Positions 30,373-30,402 of a stretch of 30,402 nt of DNA are shown piece after piece. Position numbers and translations under genes: made by a program. This DNA comes from a virus. The stretch's first letter is position 1. Every line of letters starts with the position of its first letter. The stretch spans positions 1-30,402 of IMG/VR virus record IMGVR_UViG_3300044634_001939; one strand, written 5' to 3'. The notes under the pieces are model-generated. The model ran no database searches. It saw nothing but the letters and a program-made list of their open reading frames with translations, and had not been told where the DNA came from.

Positions 30373-30402
30373 TATCAGTACAATTCGGACAGTGATATTT
30401 AA

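Overview
The window reads as the tail-fibre and accessory region of a tailed double-stranded DNA phage, or a metagenomic phage contig. Almost every gene is on the minus strand, packed with ATGA, TAATG, TGATG or TAGTG stop/start overlaps. Tail-fibre, baseplate-like and collagen-like proteins dominate, and no ribosomal, tRNA or central-metabolism genes are visible apart from a B12-dependent ribonucleotide reductase. The DNA is clearly AT-rich (not counted). Seven genes have a TATAAT-type -10 box exactly six bases before the ATG, so transcription would begin on the start codon. That leaderless layout is common in actinobacteria, so an aquatic actinobacterial host is a reasonable but unproven guess.

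Layout in the direction of minus-strand transcription (right to left): (1) 30.4-27.8 kb: a terminator-like hairpin, then small structural genes (baseplate-upper-like GDT proteins, a collagen-like protein, an InlB-repeat-like fusion). (2) 27.8-25.8 kb: a fibre with proline/threonine repeats, four cysteine modules and a Phe-Phe-Pro tip. (3) 25.8-22.3 kb: an operon of a six-cysteine zinc-ribbon protein, a 2OG-Fe(II) oxygenase, a fucosyltransferase-like glycosyltransferase, a FkbM methyltransferase and a GDP-mannose 3,5-epimerase. (4) 21.7-22.3 kb: the only plus-strand gene, a secreted lysozyme-like protein. (5) 21.6-20.3 kb: a WDG protein, a second zinc-ribbon protein and an oxygenase. (6) 20.2-12.0 kb: tail-fibre and structural genes, including 824-aa and 692-aa fibres and a fibronectin III/FFP/Val-Gly/Cys-tailed protein, ending with a second WDG protein. 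(7) 11.9-5.0 kb: seven more 2OG-Fe(II) oxygenases in two blocks, with two related beta-rich proteins and one unknown. (8) 4.9-2.9 kb: monomeric class II ribonucleotide reductase. (9) 2.8 kb to the left edge: a large LamG-like structural protein running off the window.

The standout is nine 2OG-Fe(II) oxygenases interleaved with fibres full of Pro-rich, collagen-like and Phe-Pro repeats, plus genes to make a GDP-sugar (GDP-L-galactose by homology), transfer it and methylate it. The inferred story is a phage-encoded modification system (hydroxylation, then glycosylation and methylation) acting on the phage's own fibres or on host surface structures. The domains are visible in the sequence; the substrates are not. 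No stretch longer than about 120 bases lacks a gene.
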